NCBI RefSeq assembly: GCF_025148635.1
Contig: NZ_CP102269.1
Span: 3,472,001-3,536,000, forward strand
DNA: 64,000 nt
Reading direction: 5' to 3'
DNA from: Butyricimonas virosa
Lineage (GTDB): Bacteria; Bacteroidota; Bacteroidia; Bacteroidales; Marinifilaceae
Part shown: positions 42,835 to 52,155 of the stretch, piece after piece
Position numbering within the stretch: position 1 is the stretch's first letter
Layout: every line of letters starts with the position of its first letter
Notes under the pieces: generated by a model
The model's database searches: none
Told to the model about the DNA's origin: nothing
Seen by the model: the letters and a program-made list of their open reading frames with translations, nothing else
Made by a program: the position numbers and the translations under genes

Positions 42835-44055
42835 ATGGAAAGGATAAGGATATATTTCAAGCCAATCTGGTATAATATAGTACGTCATAAGGCGTATGCC
42901 GGGTTTTGCGTGCTCGGGACGATGCTGACATTCGTGTTCATCACGATATTGTTGCAAGTGGCGTACGTTATATTGTGTGATACGGCTCCGGCTATTGCAG
43001 CGGATCGAATTGTAAGTGTTCCTTTCGTGTTGAGAGATAACAAGGGAGAGGCCGTGAAAGGTCTGAACAGGTCGGATATTCGAACGTTGATGAATAATGT
43101 GAGAGAGGATGTCCGTTACACGTCTTATCATTATGAAGCGGTAGATATTATGGTGAATGGACGATATGATGAGTATGGTATTTATTTTGTCGATCGCGAT
43201 TATTGGAACGTGTTCCAGTTTGAGTTTGTGCAAGGCCATTTTTTCACGGAAGGCGAGATGCAGATGCCTTGTGTGATCGTGAATGAGAATTTCGTGAGAA
43301 GTTTTTTCCCGGATAAATCGGTTATCAACAAGGAAATTCAGATTGAAGGTAACACGTATAGGATTACCGGTGTGGTAGCAGATGTTTCCTATTTTGCTCC
43401 ACAGGGAAAGGCTTCTTTATGGGTCCCTGAGAAGTTTAGTAAAAATGAATCAAATGATTGGGTGGAAACTTATATTCTTTATCCGGAAAACATGGATGCG
43501 GAAACAATGGTTCGAAGTGTAACTAATGCCTATCAATTTTTTGTTAAGACATATTATAATATAGATAAGAGTGTCTCCGTGAGGCAGATTAGCACGGAGA
43601 AACAGTTTATTCGGAAAATGTACGGGGGTGATTTATTTCTCTCCGGGGTGGGGGTGATGATTTTTATACTTTTGGTCGTACCCGTTTTGAATATTGTTTT
43701 GTTGAGTATGGCCAATACAAGTGTACAAACAAGAGAAATAGGGCTTAAACGTGCGTTAGGCGCCAGTAAAAGAACGTCTTTTTTATTTATTCTGGTAGAA
43801 AATCTTTTACTGGTTATTACGGGTACTGTTTTGGGTATTCTGTTGACGGTTCCCGTGTGTCGCGGAATTGACTGGATCGTGTTTTCGAACAGTATCGAGG
43901 GGCAGATGATGTTATTACCGAGATTGAATTGGACCATTATTTTCATCAGTGTATTGCCTTTGGCTTTGTTGTTTTCTTTCCTGTCGGGGGGAATTCCCGC
44001 ATATTTGACAGTGAAACGTCCTATTATAGATATGTTGAAAGGAGGTATGAAATGA
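42835..44055 (+). CDS. MacB/FtsX-type permease 2a
   Basis: A 406-residue 'a'-type permease paralogous to 40445-41668. It has the first helix GFCVLGTMLTFVFITILLQVAY, a periplasmic domain with DRDYWNVFQFEFVQGHFFTE, the coupling segment IGLKRALGASKRTSFLFILVE, and the tail IIDMLKGGMK. AGGAGG at 44040-44045 is again encoded by the LKGG tail in front of the next start. A 12-base gap separates it from pair 1. Confidence 0.85.
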   Translation: MERIRIYFKPIWYNIVRHKAYAGFCVLGTMLTFVFITILLQVAYVILCDTAPAIAADRIVSVPFVLRDNKGEAVKGLNRSDIRTLMNNVREDVRYTSYHYEAVDIMVNGRYDEYGIYFVDRDYWNVFQFEFVQGHFFTEGEMQMPCVIVNENFVRSFFPDKSVINKEIQIEGNTYRITGVVADVSYFAPQGKASLWVPEKFSKNESNDWVETYILYPENMDAETMVRSVTNAYQFFVKTYYNIDKSVSVRQISTEKQFIRKMYGGDLFLSGVGVMIFILLVVPVLNIVLLSMANTSVQTREIGLKRALGASKRTSFLFILVENLLLVITGTVLGILLTVPVCRGIDWIVFSNSIEGQMMLLPRLNWTIIFISVLPLALLFSFLSGGIPAYLTVKRPIIDMLKGGMK

Positions 44056-45221
44056 TGAAACATATTTTTACGTTGTTTTTAAATCAAAAAAGGAGATATG
44101 GGGGAATGCTTGCAGAGCAGATGCTTGTGTTTTTTGTATTATTATTTTGTTTTGTTATTGTCGGAGAGAAGATTGCTCAATATTTTTCACCGGGGATATT
44201 GAATACAAAGAATACGTTTAAATGTATGCTACTTCCCGTTTCACCCTCGGAATATCTTTCGTCTTCGGAATTGCAGCAAAAAATGGATCGTGTTGTTGAA
44301 AAGGTTCGAAAATCTTCTATGGTGATTGCTTTTGGAAAAAGTAAATGGTTGGTTCCTTATACCTGTCCCGAAGAGATGTACTTGAGTGATTCTATCCAAA
44401 TAGGAACGAGAAAGATTCATGTTTTTTTGAAATTTGCGGATAACTATATGAATCAAGTTTTTCAATTACAAATGGAAGAGGGAGAGTGGTTGACGGATGA
44501 ACTGTTGGAGGATGGAAGCTGCCCGGCTGTGATAACCAGTCAGTTGATGCAGGAACTTGGTTGGTCACGAGGGATCGGTAAGAGAATACATTATAAAGGA
44601 ACCGTGTTTACGATTGTAGGCATAGTGACGGGAATTAAGCAGGAGCCATTAAAGGCTTCTCGGCCTACGATGATCGTACCCAATCGTATACAGCCGGATC
44701 AGTGGTTTGAATATATGGTTCGTGTAAAAGAGGGTGAGACGGATAATTTTCGGAATTTGATGAACAAAGAATTTAATCTGATGATGGGAAAGGAGCCTGT
44801 AAGATTATCTTTTGGAAATATCGAAAAGTGGAAACTGAATGATATGCGAGATGTTTTTATTACCTTACTTGGTATAGGGATTCCGACGATTTTTCTTTTT
44901 TTATTCGCATTCATCGGGACTTTTGGATTGTTCTGGCTTTATTCTTCCAAACGGCGGAAAGAGTTTGCCTTGCGAATTGTGGTAGGTGCCACGCCCCGAG
45001 GGTTATATCGTTTTGTGGTAAGCGAGAGCTTGTTGCTTTCGGTGTTGGCGTTGCTGCCGGGGATAGTTTTATTTTGTTTTGTTTATCCGTTCGACCCGGT
45101 TCATTTGTCGGCGTTAGGGTGTGCTTGCTTGGTGATGATTTTGTTCTCGGTGTTTAGTGCTTGGTGGCCGGCTTATAAAGTGGCACGGGTGAATCCCGTG
45201 GAGGCGATGCGAGAGGAATAA
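44052..45221 (+). CDS. MacB/FtsX-type permease 2b
   Basis: A 389-residue 'b'-type permease. It has MLVFFVLLFCFVIVGEKI as first helix, then SPGILNTKNTFKCMLLPV, WLTDELLEDGSCPAVITSQL and C-terminal VVGATPRGLYRFVVSESLLL, ending YKVARVNPVEAMREE. The open frame extends upstream to 43929, but ATG 44052 gives the 4-base overlap seen in the other pairs and the N terminus shared by paralogues. The last residues match permease 3b almost exactly. Confidence 0.85.
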   Translation: MMKHIFTLFLNQKRRYGGMLAEQMLVFFVLLFCFVIVGEKIAQYFSPGILNTKNTFKCMLLPVSPSEYLSSSELQQKMDRVVEKVRKSSMVIAFGKSKWLVPYTCPEEMYLSDSIQIGTRKIHVFLKFADNYMNQVFQLQMEEGEWLTDELLEDGSCPAVITSQLMQELGWSRGIGKRIHYKGTVFTIVGIVTGIKQEPLKASRPTMIVPNRIQPDQWFEYMVRVKEGETDNFRNLMNKEFNLMMGKEPVRLSFGNIEKWKLNDMRDVFITLLGIGIPTIFLFLFAFIGTFGLFWLYSSKRRKEFALRIVVGATPRGLYRFVVSESLLLSVLALLPGIVLFCFVYPFDPVHLSALGCACLVMILFSVFSAWWPAYKVARVNPVEAMREE

Positions 45222-45235
45222 TAAATAAAGAGATT

Positions 45236-46459
45236 ATGGATAAATGGAAGAATTATTTAAGATCAGCGTTGTGTAGTATCAAACATAATAAAGTGTACGC
45301 TTTGTTTTGCGTGGTTGGTACGGCATTTACATTCGTGTTCATTATTATCATGCTTCAACTTGTGTATGATACAACCAGTAATAAGGCTCCTTTTGTGAAT
45401 GGTGATCGGACAATCGTGTTCAACACTTTTCAAGATGTGAAAGGACGGAATGTTGGAGGCATATACTCGGGGAGTACGGCTTGGCTGATGGAAAGAATCC
45501 GGGAAAAAGAAGATTATTTCATGTATTATAATAGTGTTGGAGAGGTCGCTGTAAATGATGTATGTAAGACATTTCCTTTTGCTTTTGTAAATGGAGGTTA
45601 TTGGAAGGTTCATCAGTTTAATTTTGTCGAAGGGCGTTCTTTCACGGAACAGGAATGTTTGAATAAAGATGCGTATGTCGTGTTGAGGGAGGATATGGCG
45701 GAGACGTTTTTCAAGAGCGGACATGCTGTTGGACAGAAGATGGAAATCCAAGGGAGGGATTACACGGTCATCGGTGTCGTACGTAATTTTTCGACCTATG
45801 CGACTATTACAGAGGGAATATGGATTCCTTATGTTTTTAATAGTTTTTCGCCCCGTGGATTTGGGCATTACGATTTGGGTGTTTTGTTTCCCCGGGATGT
45901 TCCAGTTCAAAATATGAAAGAAAGTGTTGTTGTGGCGGTAAAGGATTATTGGAGGCAAATAAATATGAACGTGGATGTGAAACCGGAGAATTTATACACA
46001 TTTCGGGAGGCAAGAATTGATAATTTCGGTTCTGATTTGTATGCTTACGGGATTCCCGTGGCTATTCTCTTATTGCTACTTATTCCTGCGATAAATATTG
46101 TTACCTTGAACATGGCGAACGTGGATAATTATTCGGATGAAATCGCGTTGAAACGAGCTTTGGGAGCTGGGCTTTGGGATTCGTTCATGCAGGTGATCTC
46201 CGAGATCGCTCTGTTGGTGATTGTCGGGGCTATTTTAGGTATATTCCTAACGTACCCGATAGCGGATTGGATCAGCGGGTCGTTTTTTAATAACGGAGAC
46301 GAGTGGCAAGTATCGTTAATTGAGAATTTGGATTATTTGGTTATTTTATGTGGGGTGTTTCCTCTCTCGTTGTTATTTACATTATTATCCGGTGGGATTC
46401 CGGCATATATTATTGCCCGGAAGAATATAGCCACGGTTTTGAAAGGAGGTTCTAAATGA
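45236..46459 (+). CDS. MacB/FtsX-type permease 3a
   Basis: A 407-residue 'a'-type permease. First helix ALFCVVGTAFTFVFIIIMLQL, periplasmic region with NGGYWKVHQFNFVEGRSFTEQ, coupling segment IALKRALGAGLWDSFMQVISE, tail IATVLKGGSK with AGGAGG at 46444-46449. It is closest in layout to 1a. It starts 14 bases after permease 2b. Confidence 0.85.
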   Translation: MDKWKNYLRSALCSIKHNKVYALFCVVGTAFTFVFIIIMLQLVYDTTSNKAPFVNGDRTIVFNTFQDVKGRNVGGIYSGSTAWLMERIREKEDYFMYYNSVGEVAVNDVCKTFPFAFVNGGYWKVHQFNFVEGRSFTEQECLNKDAYVVLREDMAETFFKSGHAVGQKMEIQGRDYTVIGVVRNFSTYATITEGIWIPYVFNSFSPRGFGHYDLGVLFPRDVPVQNMKESVVVAVKDYWRQINMNVDVKPENLYTFREARIDNFGSDLYAYGIPVAILLLLLIPAINIVTLNMANVDNYSDEIALKRALGAGLWDSFMQVISEIALLVIVGAILGIFLTYPIADWISGSFFNNGDEWQVSLIENLDYLVILCGVFPLSLLFTLLSGGIPAYIIARKNIATVLKGGSK

Positions 46460-47643
46460 TTGGTCATGTATTAAAGATGCTTTGGCAAGGACGAAGAAAA
46501 TATGCCGGGGTTCTGATGGAGCAAATGCTGATATTCATCATTCTGATGATAAGTATGGCGGCTTTGTTTGAAGCGATAAACAAATACCGGGAACCCGGAC
46601 TATTAAATACGGATAATGCGATGATTTTCGGGTACATGTTGCATGGTGGTGGTAATGGTAGTCTGGATGATATGCGGGAATTGGGACGGGGAATAGATAT
46701 TGTTATCGAAAAATTGCGTAAGGAATCATTCGTGGAGGCGATCACGAAGAGTAACGGGTTGGCTCCTTATTTACGTTCTGATGTATATTATGACGAGATG
46801 TTTGCCGACACGGTTAAGGTGGATGGGAAATCCGTGGGAGTTATTGTAAAGTTTGCTGATAAAGAGGCCGAGAGAGTTTTTCATCCGGAGTTGGAAGAAG
46901 GAGGATGGATTACGGATAACGTGTTAGAAGATGGCTCTCGCCCGGCAGTCGTTAGTCGCCAGTTGATGGATAAGTTGGGGTGGACAGAGGCGATGGGGAA
47001 AAGATTGTACATGAGAGGACATACTTTGATTGTTGTGGGGATAAGTCCCGGTGTGAAACAGAATGTTTTTTCCGATATGCCGACGACGATAATCATTCCC
47101 AGAGATGAGGAACAATTATCTGCTTATGAGGAATGTTGTGCCAAGATTAAGCCGGGATACGAGGATGAGTTCCACGCTTGTTTTAGTAAGGAATATAAAC
47201 GGTTGGGGTTGGCTGAAAAGGCGGTATCGTTTTGTTATGAAATGAGCGGATTGAAACGCGGATCGATGTTCGAGGTTGTTTCCGGTGTTGCCATGCGGGC
47301 TATTCCCACGGCTTTTTTGTTACTTTTTGCGTTTATCGGGACATTTGGTTTGTTTTGGTTAAATTCTAAAAAGCGGAAAGTGGAATTTGCCTTGCGTTTG
47401 GTGGTTGGAGCCACGAAGCCACGTTTGATTAATCTTGTGGTAATGGAAAGTTTAATTTTGAGTGTTTTGGCCGCTTTGCCGGGAATGGTGCTTTTCGGTT
47501 TTGTATATGACTGGACGGGAGTAAACGTGGCAGCTATCGGGATGACGTTGATCGTGATGGTTTTATTTGCAGTGTTTAGTGCTTGGTGGCCGGCTTATAA
47601 AGTGGCACAGGTGAATCCCGTGGAGGCGATGCGAGAAGTGTAA
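46456..47643 (+). CDS. MacB/FtsX-type permease 3b
   Basis: A 395-residue 'b'-type permease. MEQMLIFIILMISMAALFEAI, then EPGLLNTDNAMIFGYML, WITDNVLEDGSRPAVVSRQL and LRLVVGATKPRLINLVVMES, ending YKVAQVNPVEAMREV. It overlaps 3a by 4 bases. DNA near the end (47577-47637) is nearly the same as the end of 2b (45158-45218), pointing to recent gene conversion or duplication between pairs 2 and 3. Confidence 0.85.
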   Translation: MIGHVLKMLWQGRRKYAGVLMEQMLIFIILMISMAALFEAINKYREPGLLNTDNAMIFGYMLHGGGNGSLDDMRELGRGIDIVIEKLRKESFVEAITKSNGLAPYLRSDVYYDEMFADTVKVDGKSVGVIVKFADKEAERVFHPELEEGGWITDNVLEDGSRPAVVSRQLMDKLGWTEAMGKRLYMRGHTLIVVGISPGVKQNVFSDMPTTIIIPRDEEQLSAYEECCAKIKPGYEDEFHACFSKEYKRLGLAEKAVSFCYEMSGLKRGSMFEVVSGVAMRAIPTAFLLLFAFIGTFGLFWLNSKKRKVEFALRLVVGATKPRLINLVVMESLILSVLAALPGMVLFGFVYDWTGVNVAAIGMTLIVMVLFAVFSAWWPAYKVAQVNPVEAMREV

Positions 47644-47664
47644 ACAGGTAAAAATGGAGGTGTT

Positions 47665-49131
47665 ATGAAAGGATTGTTTATATGGTGGTGTTTACTGAGT
47701 GTTTTACCTGTTGCGGCTCAACAGGAGCAAAAAGTTGTTTCTTTGGGGGAAGCGATTCGTCTGGCACGGGAGCAGTCGCTGGATGCGATGGTGGCAAAGA
47801 GCCGGTTACGGTCGGCATACTGGCAATATCGAAATTACAGGGCAGATTTGTTGCCCAACGTGACGTTGACGGGAACATTACCGAGTTTTAACAGGACGTT
47901 ATCGAGTTATTTGAAAGAGGATGGGACGTATAAGTATATTTCCAGTAATTCGATTTCGGAGCAGTTGGCGTTGTCGGTGACGCAGAATATTCCGTTGACG
48001 GGAGGAGCGTTGTCCCTACAATCACAGGTGGAGCGGGTGGATCAGTTGGATGGTGACAAGACTACGGAGTATATGAGCGTGCCGTTTAACGTGATTTTTT
48101 CGCAACCGTTGATCACGGCAAATCCCTTGAAGTGGAGTATGAGGATCGAACCGGAGAAATACAAGCAAGCTCAGCAGCAGTTTGCCGTGAACATGGAAAA
48201 CGTGGCGATACAAGCTATATCGTATTATTTCGATTTGTTGCTGGCAATGATTAACGTGGATATTGATCGGCAGAATTTGAAAAATTCGGAAAAACTGATG
48301 CAGATAGCACAGGGAAAACGGGAAAGGGGATTGATTTCCGATAATGATTTGTTGCAGTTGAAGTTGAATTACTTGAATGCCTCGTCTTCACTGATTCAGA
48401 CGGAACAGGCTTACGAGCAAAAGATGTTTGCTTTGCGTAATTATCTGGGGTATAACGAACGGGTGGTGATTATTCCCGATATGCCGGAAGAGTGTCCGGA
48501 AGTCGAGGTGACGTTTAAGCAGGTCATGGAGCTGGCGACCAGGAATAATCCTTTCCGTTATGACGTGGTTTGCCGGATGCTGCAAGCACGTCAGCAGGTG
48601 GCACAGGCGAAAGCGGGGAGAGGGTTCAAGGCGGACGTTTACGCTTCTATCGGGTTCACGGGAAGTGACAGGTCCTTCAAGGAAACCTACCGGAATTTGC
48701 GTAACCGGGAGGCGGTCAGTTTGGGAATAAGTATTCCGATATTGAACTGGGGAAAAGGACGAGGACAGGTGGAGTTGGCTCGCTCGCAAGCCGAGATTAC
48801 ACGGGTGCAGTTGGAGAAAGAAACATTGAATTTCGAGCAAGATGTGATGACGGCAGTGAAACAATATCAGGAACAGAATCGGTTGAACGAGATCGTGCGT
48901 TTGGCGGATACTGTCGCCCGCAAACGTTACAAGACGGCATATGAGACTTTCGTGTTGGGGCAGATCAGCGTGTTGGATTTGAATGCCGCGCAGACGGAAC
49001 AGGATAATGCCCGGCGTACTTATGTTAGTCAGCTGTATTCGTCATGGGTGTATTTTTATACTTTACGCGGGTTGACTCTGTATGATTTCGAAAAGAGAGA
49101 AGATATAATTTATCAACAAGAAAAATATTAG
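47665..49131 (+). CDS. TolC-family outer membrane efflux protein
   Basis: A 488-residue protein with signal peptide (FIWWCLLSVLPVAAQQE, cleavage after about residue 18). The two-fold helical hairpin repeats of TolC follow: EAIRLAREQSLDAMVAKSRL early and VELARSQAEITRVQLEKE with YETFVLGQISVLDLNAAQ late. It forms the outer-membrane channel for the exporter. It lies 21 bases after the last permease and 3 bases before the membrane-fusion gene, completing a MacAB-TolC-like tripartite system. Confidence 0.9.
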   Translation: MKGLFIWWCLLSVLPVAAQQEQKVVSLGEAIRLAREQSLDAMVAKSRLRSAYWQYRNYRADLLPNVTLTGTLPSFNRTLSSYLKEDGTYKYISSNSISEQLALSVTQNIPLTGGALSLQSQVERVDQLDGDKTTEYMSVPFNVIFSQPLITANPLKWSMRIEPEKYKQAQQQFAVNMENVAIQAISYYFDLLLAMINVDIDRQNLKNSEKLMQIAQGKRERGLISDNDLLQLKLNYLNASSSLIQTEQAYEQKMFALRNYLGYNERVVIIPDMPEECPEVEVTFKQVMELATRNNPFRYDVVCRMLQARQQVAQAKAGRGFKADVYASIGFTGSDRSFKETYRNLRNREAVSLGISIPILNWGKGRGQVELARSQAEITRVQLEKETLNFEQDVMTAVKQYQEQNRLNEIVRLADTVARKRYKTAYETFVLGQISVLDLNAAQTEQDNARRTYVSQLYSSWVYFYTLRGLTLYDFEKREDIIYQQEKY

Positions 49132-49134
49132 ATT

Positions 49135-50379
49135 ATGGATCAGGCAATATCTCCGGAGATAAAAAGACGACGTAAGCGGAAGATGATCGTGAAAGTTTCT
49201 ATGATCGTGGTCATAGGCGTGGGGGTGTTTTCTTTTTTGGTTAATATGTTTCAACCCAAGATTCGAGGGGCGGAGGTGAATTTCGGAGTGGTGGACGAGG
49301 GGGCCGTGGAGGTATCCGTGTATGCAACGGGGAAGGTGGTTCCTTTTGCGGAAGAGGTCATCACTTCTCCGGTGTCTTCGAAGGTGTTGGAAGTGTACAA
49401 GAAGTCGGGTGACCGGGTTCGGAAGGATGAACCGTTGTTGCAGTTGGATTTGGAAACGATACGGACAGAGTACGAGACAAAGAAGGAGTCGTTGGAGATG
49501 CAATTAAATAAATTGGATTTGCAGCGTAAAACGATAGCGAGTGATTTGGCGGAAATGAAGATGCAGGTGGACATCGACGAGATGATGTTGAAACGAACTT
49601 TGGTGTCGCTGAATAACGAGCGCTATTTGGATAGTATCGGGGCCAGTACGAGGGAAAAGGTGCGGGAGGCAGAATTGAATTACACGGTGAAGCAGATGCA
49701 ACTGGAGCAATTGAAACGTAAATATGAAAATAAAAAGAGCACTTCACGGTCGGAGATTCGCTCGCTGGAGTTGGATTACAAGATCGCCAAAAGGAATATG
49801 GATTTGTTGTTCAAGACGCTTGGGGAGGCACAGGTGATGGCTCCTCGTTCGGCCACGTTGACCTGGATTAACGATCAGGTCGGGGCTTCCGTTTCGCAGG
49901 GAAGTAATTTGGCGATATTGTCTGATTTGTCGAGTTTTAAGGTGGAGGGTGAGATTGCCGACAGTTATGCGGATAAGATTACCGCAGGGAACCGGGTGAA
50001 CGTGGTGATCGGTGGAGAGAAGCTTTCGGGTACCGTGGGGAATGTCACACCTTCGGTGAATAACGGAGTCATCAAGTTTGTCGTGTTCTTGGATGATCAG
50101 GGTAATACCCGATTGCGTTCAGGGCTGAAAGTGGATGTACACGTCACTCATGCCATGAAGGATGAGACGTTGCGTTTGCCAACAGGAGCTTATTACATGG
50201 GTCGGGGAGATTATGACCTGTGGGTTGTCAACGGAGGGCGGGTGGAAAAGAGAAAGGTTATGCTGGGCGAGAGTGGTTTCGAATACGTGGAGGTGTTGCA
50301 GGGGCTGACGGGCGGGGAGAAGGTTATTATCTCGGATATGGGAAGATACAGGGATAAGGAGGTACTGTATGTGAGGTGA
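49135..50379 (+). CDS. Membrane-fusion protein (MacA/HlyD family)
   Basis: A 414-residue periplasmic adaptor. It has a basic N terminus, one membrane anchor (VSMIVVIGVGVFSFLVNMF) and a biotinyl-lipoyl half with VSSKVLEVYKKSGDRVRKDEPLL. A long alpha-hairpin coiled coil (about residues 100-225, LEMQLNKLDLQRKTIASDL to LELDYKIAKRNM) follows, then the second lipoyl half and beta-barrel domains with GNRVNVVIGGEKL. It links the permeases to the TolC-like protein. Last gene of the operon. Confidence 0.9.
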   Translation: MDQAISPEIKRRRKRKMIVKVSMIVVIGVGVFSFLVNMFQPKIRGAEVNFGVVDEGAVEVSVYATGKVVPFAEEVITSPVSSKVLEVYKKSGDRVRKDEPLLQLDLETIRTEYETKKESLEMQLNKLDLQRKTIASDLAEMKMQVDIDEMMLKRTLVSLNNERYLDSIGASTREKVREAELNYTVKQMQLEQLKRKYENKKSTSRSEIRSLELDYKIAKRNMDLLFKTLGEAQVMAPRSATLTWINDQVGASVSQGSNLAILSDLSSFKVEGEIADSYADKITAGNRVNVVIGGEKLSGTVGNVTPSVNNGVIKFVVFLDDQGNTRLRSGLKVDVHVTHAMKDETLRLPTGAYYMGRGDYDLWVVNGGRVEKRKVMLGESGFEYVEVLQGLTGGEKVIISDMGRYRDKEVLYVR

Positions 50380-50400
50380 GTTGCCAAGGGGAAGCTTGTT

Positions 50401-50442
50401 GATTTATGATTGACGATTTATGATTGACGATTTATGATTTAA
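50401..50442. repeat. Heptamer tandem array, six units
   Basis: GATTTAT and GATTGAC alternate (GATTTAT, GATTGAC, GATTTAT, GATTGAC, GATTTAT, GATTTAA), so it is also a 14-base repeat. It separates the exporter operon from the glycosidases. Confidence 0.75.
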
Positions 50443-50520
50443 TCTAGGTGTTTTTGTTGAGAATATTTGTGCATGAATGAATTTTAACTTACCTTGGCTG
50501 TTGTGTTTAAAAATGCGTTT

Positions 50521-52155
50521 ATGAAAAAAATCAGTATTGTTTCAATCGTAGTATTGTGTATTATTTTGTTTGGCGGATGTGCCAGCGAACCGAATCAGGA
50601 GGTGAATATTATTCCTCAACCTCAGCAAGTAACAGTTGTAGATGGTGGTTTTTATTTATCCCCGAAAACAGTGATTAACGTGGTGAAGGGGGCGGATGAT
50701 TTGCAACCGGCTTGTACTTTTATGAGTACATTGGTTGAGAAATCTTTCGGGAAGGCTTTAACCGTGGAGAATGGGGAGGCTGGGAAAAATGCGATTAATA
50801 TTGTTGTCGATCCATCAATGAAAACGGATGCTTATGATTTAACGGTGGAGAAGAATGCGGTTAATATAAAAGGCGGAAGTTCGAAAGCTGTTTTCTATGC
50901 TATGCAGAGTTTACGGCAGATGATGCCTGTGGGTGTGGAGAAAGGGGAGAAAATGGATCGAATTCGGATTCAAAATGTACAGATTCAAGATGAACCTCGG
51001 TTAGGGTACCGGGGGACGATGTTGGACGTGTGTCGTCATTTCTTCACGGTGGATGAGGTGAAGACTTTTATCGATATGTTGGCTTTGCATAAGTTGAGCG
51101 TGTTCCATTGGCATTTGACGGATGACCAGGGGTGGCGTATCGAGATTAAGAAATACCCGGAACTCACGAAGATTGGAAGTCAACGGAAACAGACCGTGAT
51201 AGGTAAAAATACCGGAAAATATGACGGTACTCCATACGGACCGTATTTTTTCACGCAGGAGGAGATTAAAGATGTTATTCAATATGCTGCCGATCGGTAT
51301 ATCACGATCATTCCGGAAATAGAGCTTCCCGGACATGCACTTGCCGCATTGGCTACTTATCCGGAATTGGGATGTACGGGTGGACCTTACGAGGTGTGTC
51401 AGATGTGGGGAGTGTTCCCGGAAGTATTTTGCCCCGGTAACGAGAAAACGTTTGAGTTTTGGGAAGGCGTGTTGGATGAAGTTGCGGAATTATTCCCCGG
51501 AGAGATCATCCATATCGGGGGAGACGAGTGTCCGAGGGATGCTTGGAAAAAGTGTAAGAAATGTCAGGCCCGGATGAAACAGGAGAATATGAAAGAAGAA
51601 GGTGAACTGCAAGATTATACCGTTCACCGAATTGAGGGGTATTTGAAAGAGAAAGGCAAGAGAATTATCGGTTGGGATGAGATATTGGAAGGTGATGTTT
51701 CTAAAACAGCGATTGTTATGTCGTGGAGAGGTAAGACGGGTGGTATTAAAGGGGCGAAGAGAGGAAACGAGGTGGTGATGGTGCCGAATGACTACGCTTA
51801 TTTTGATTACTATCAATCCAAAGATGTTGATAAAGAGCCTTTTAGTATCGGAGGGTTTGTTGATGTAGCGAAAGTGTATAGTTTGGACCCGACAGAGGGC
51901 TTGACGGTCGAGGAAGGAAAGAAAATTATCGGGGTACAAGCTAATTTGTGGGCGGAGTATATCACTACTTTTAGTCATGCCCAATATATGTTATTGCCGC
52001 GTATGGCCGCATTGGCCGAGGTGGCATGGACCCCGCAGGCAGATAGAGAATATTCTAATTTCTTGAATCGGGCGAAGTTGTTGACCCAACGTTACGAGGC
52101 TTTGGGTTATAATTTCGCGAAACATATTCTACAAGAGGCAAAGTCTAATGAATAA
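50521..52155 (+). CDS. Beta-N-acetylhexosaminidase, GH20, lipoprotein
   Basis: A 544-residue lipoprotein. The signal and lipobox are in VLCIILFGGCASEPN. A GH20b N-terminal domain (about 30-150) is followed by the TIM barrel with YRGTMLDVCRHFFTVDEVK, VFHWHLTDDQGWRIEIKKYP and the catalytic pair HIGGDECPRDAW (Asp335, Glu336). It releases terminal GlcNAc or GalNAc, using the substrate acetamido group. The frame opens at 50494, but ATG 50521 gives the signal peptide. It overlaps the beta-mannosidase by 8 bases, so the pair may trim N-glycan cores. Confidence 0.93.
   Translation: MKKISIVSIVVLCIILFGGCASEPNQEVNIIPQPQQVTVVDGGFYLSPKTVINVVKGADDLQPACTFMSTLVEKSFGKALTVENGEAGKNAINIVVDPSMKTDAYDLTVEKNAVNIKGGSSKAVFYAMQSLRQMMPVGVEKGEKMDRIRIQNVQIQDEPRLGYRGTMLDVCRHFFTVDEVKTFIDMLALHKLSVFHWHLTDDQGWRIEIKKYPELTKIGSQRKQTVIGKNTGKYDGTPYGPYFFTQEEIKDVIQYAADRYITIIPEIELPGHALAALATYPELGCTGGPYEVCQMWGVFPEVFCPGNEKTFEFWEGVLDEVAELFPGEIIHIGGDECPRDAWKKCKKCQARMKQENMKEEGELQDYTVHRIEGYLKEKGKRIIGWDEILEGDVSKTAIVMSWRGKTGGIKGAKRGNEVVMVPNDYAYFDYYQSKDVDKEPFSIGGFVDVAKVYSLDPTEGLTVEEGKKIIGVQANLWAEYITTFSHAQYMLLPRMAALAEVAWTPQADREYSNFLNRAKLLTQRYEALGYNFAKHILQEAKSNE

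Noticed and set aside
43929..44051. Upstream extension of permease 2b
   Set aside because: Lies wholly inside permease 2a and destroys the conserved N terminus and ATGA overlap shared by the three pairs.
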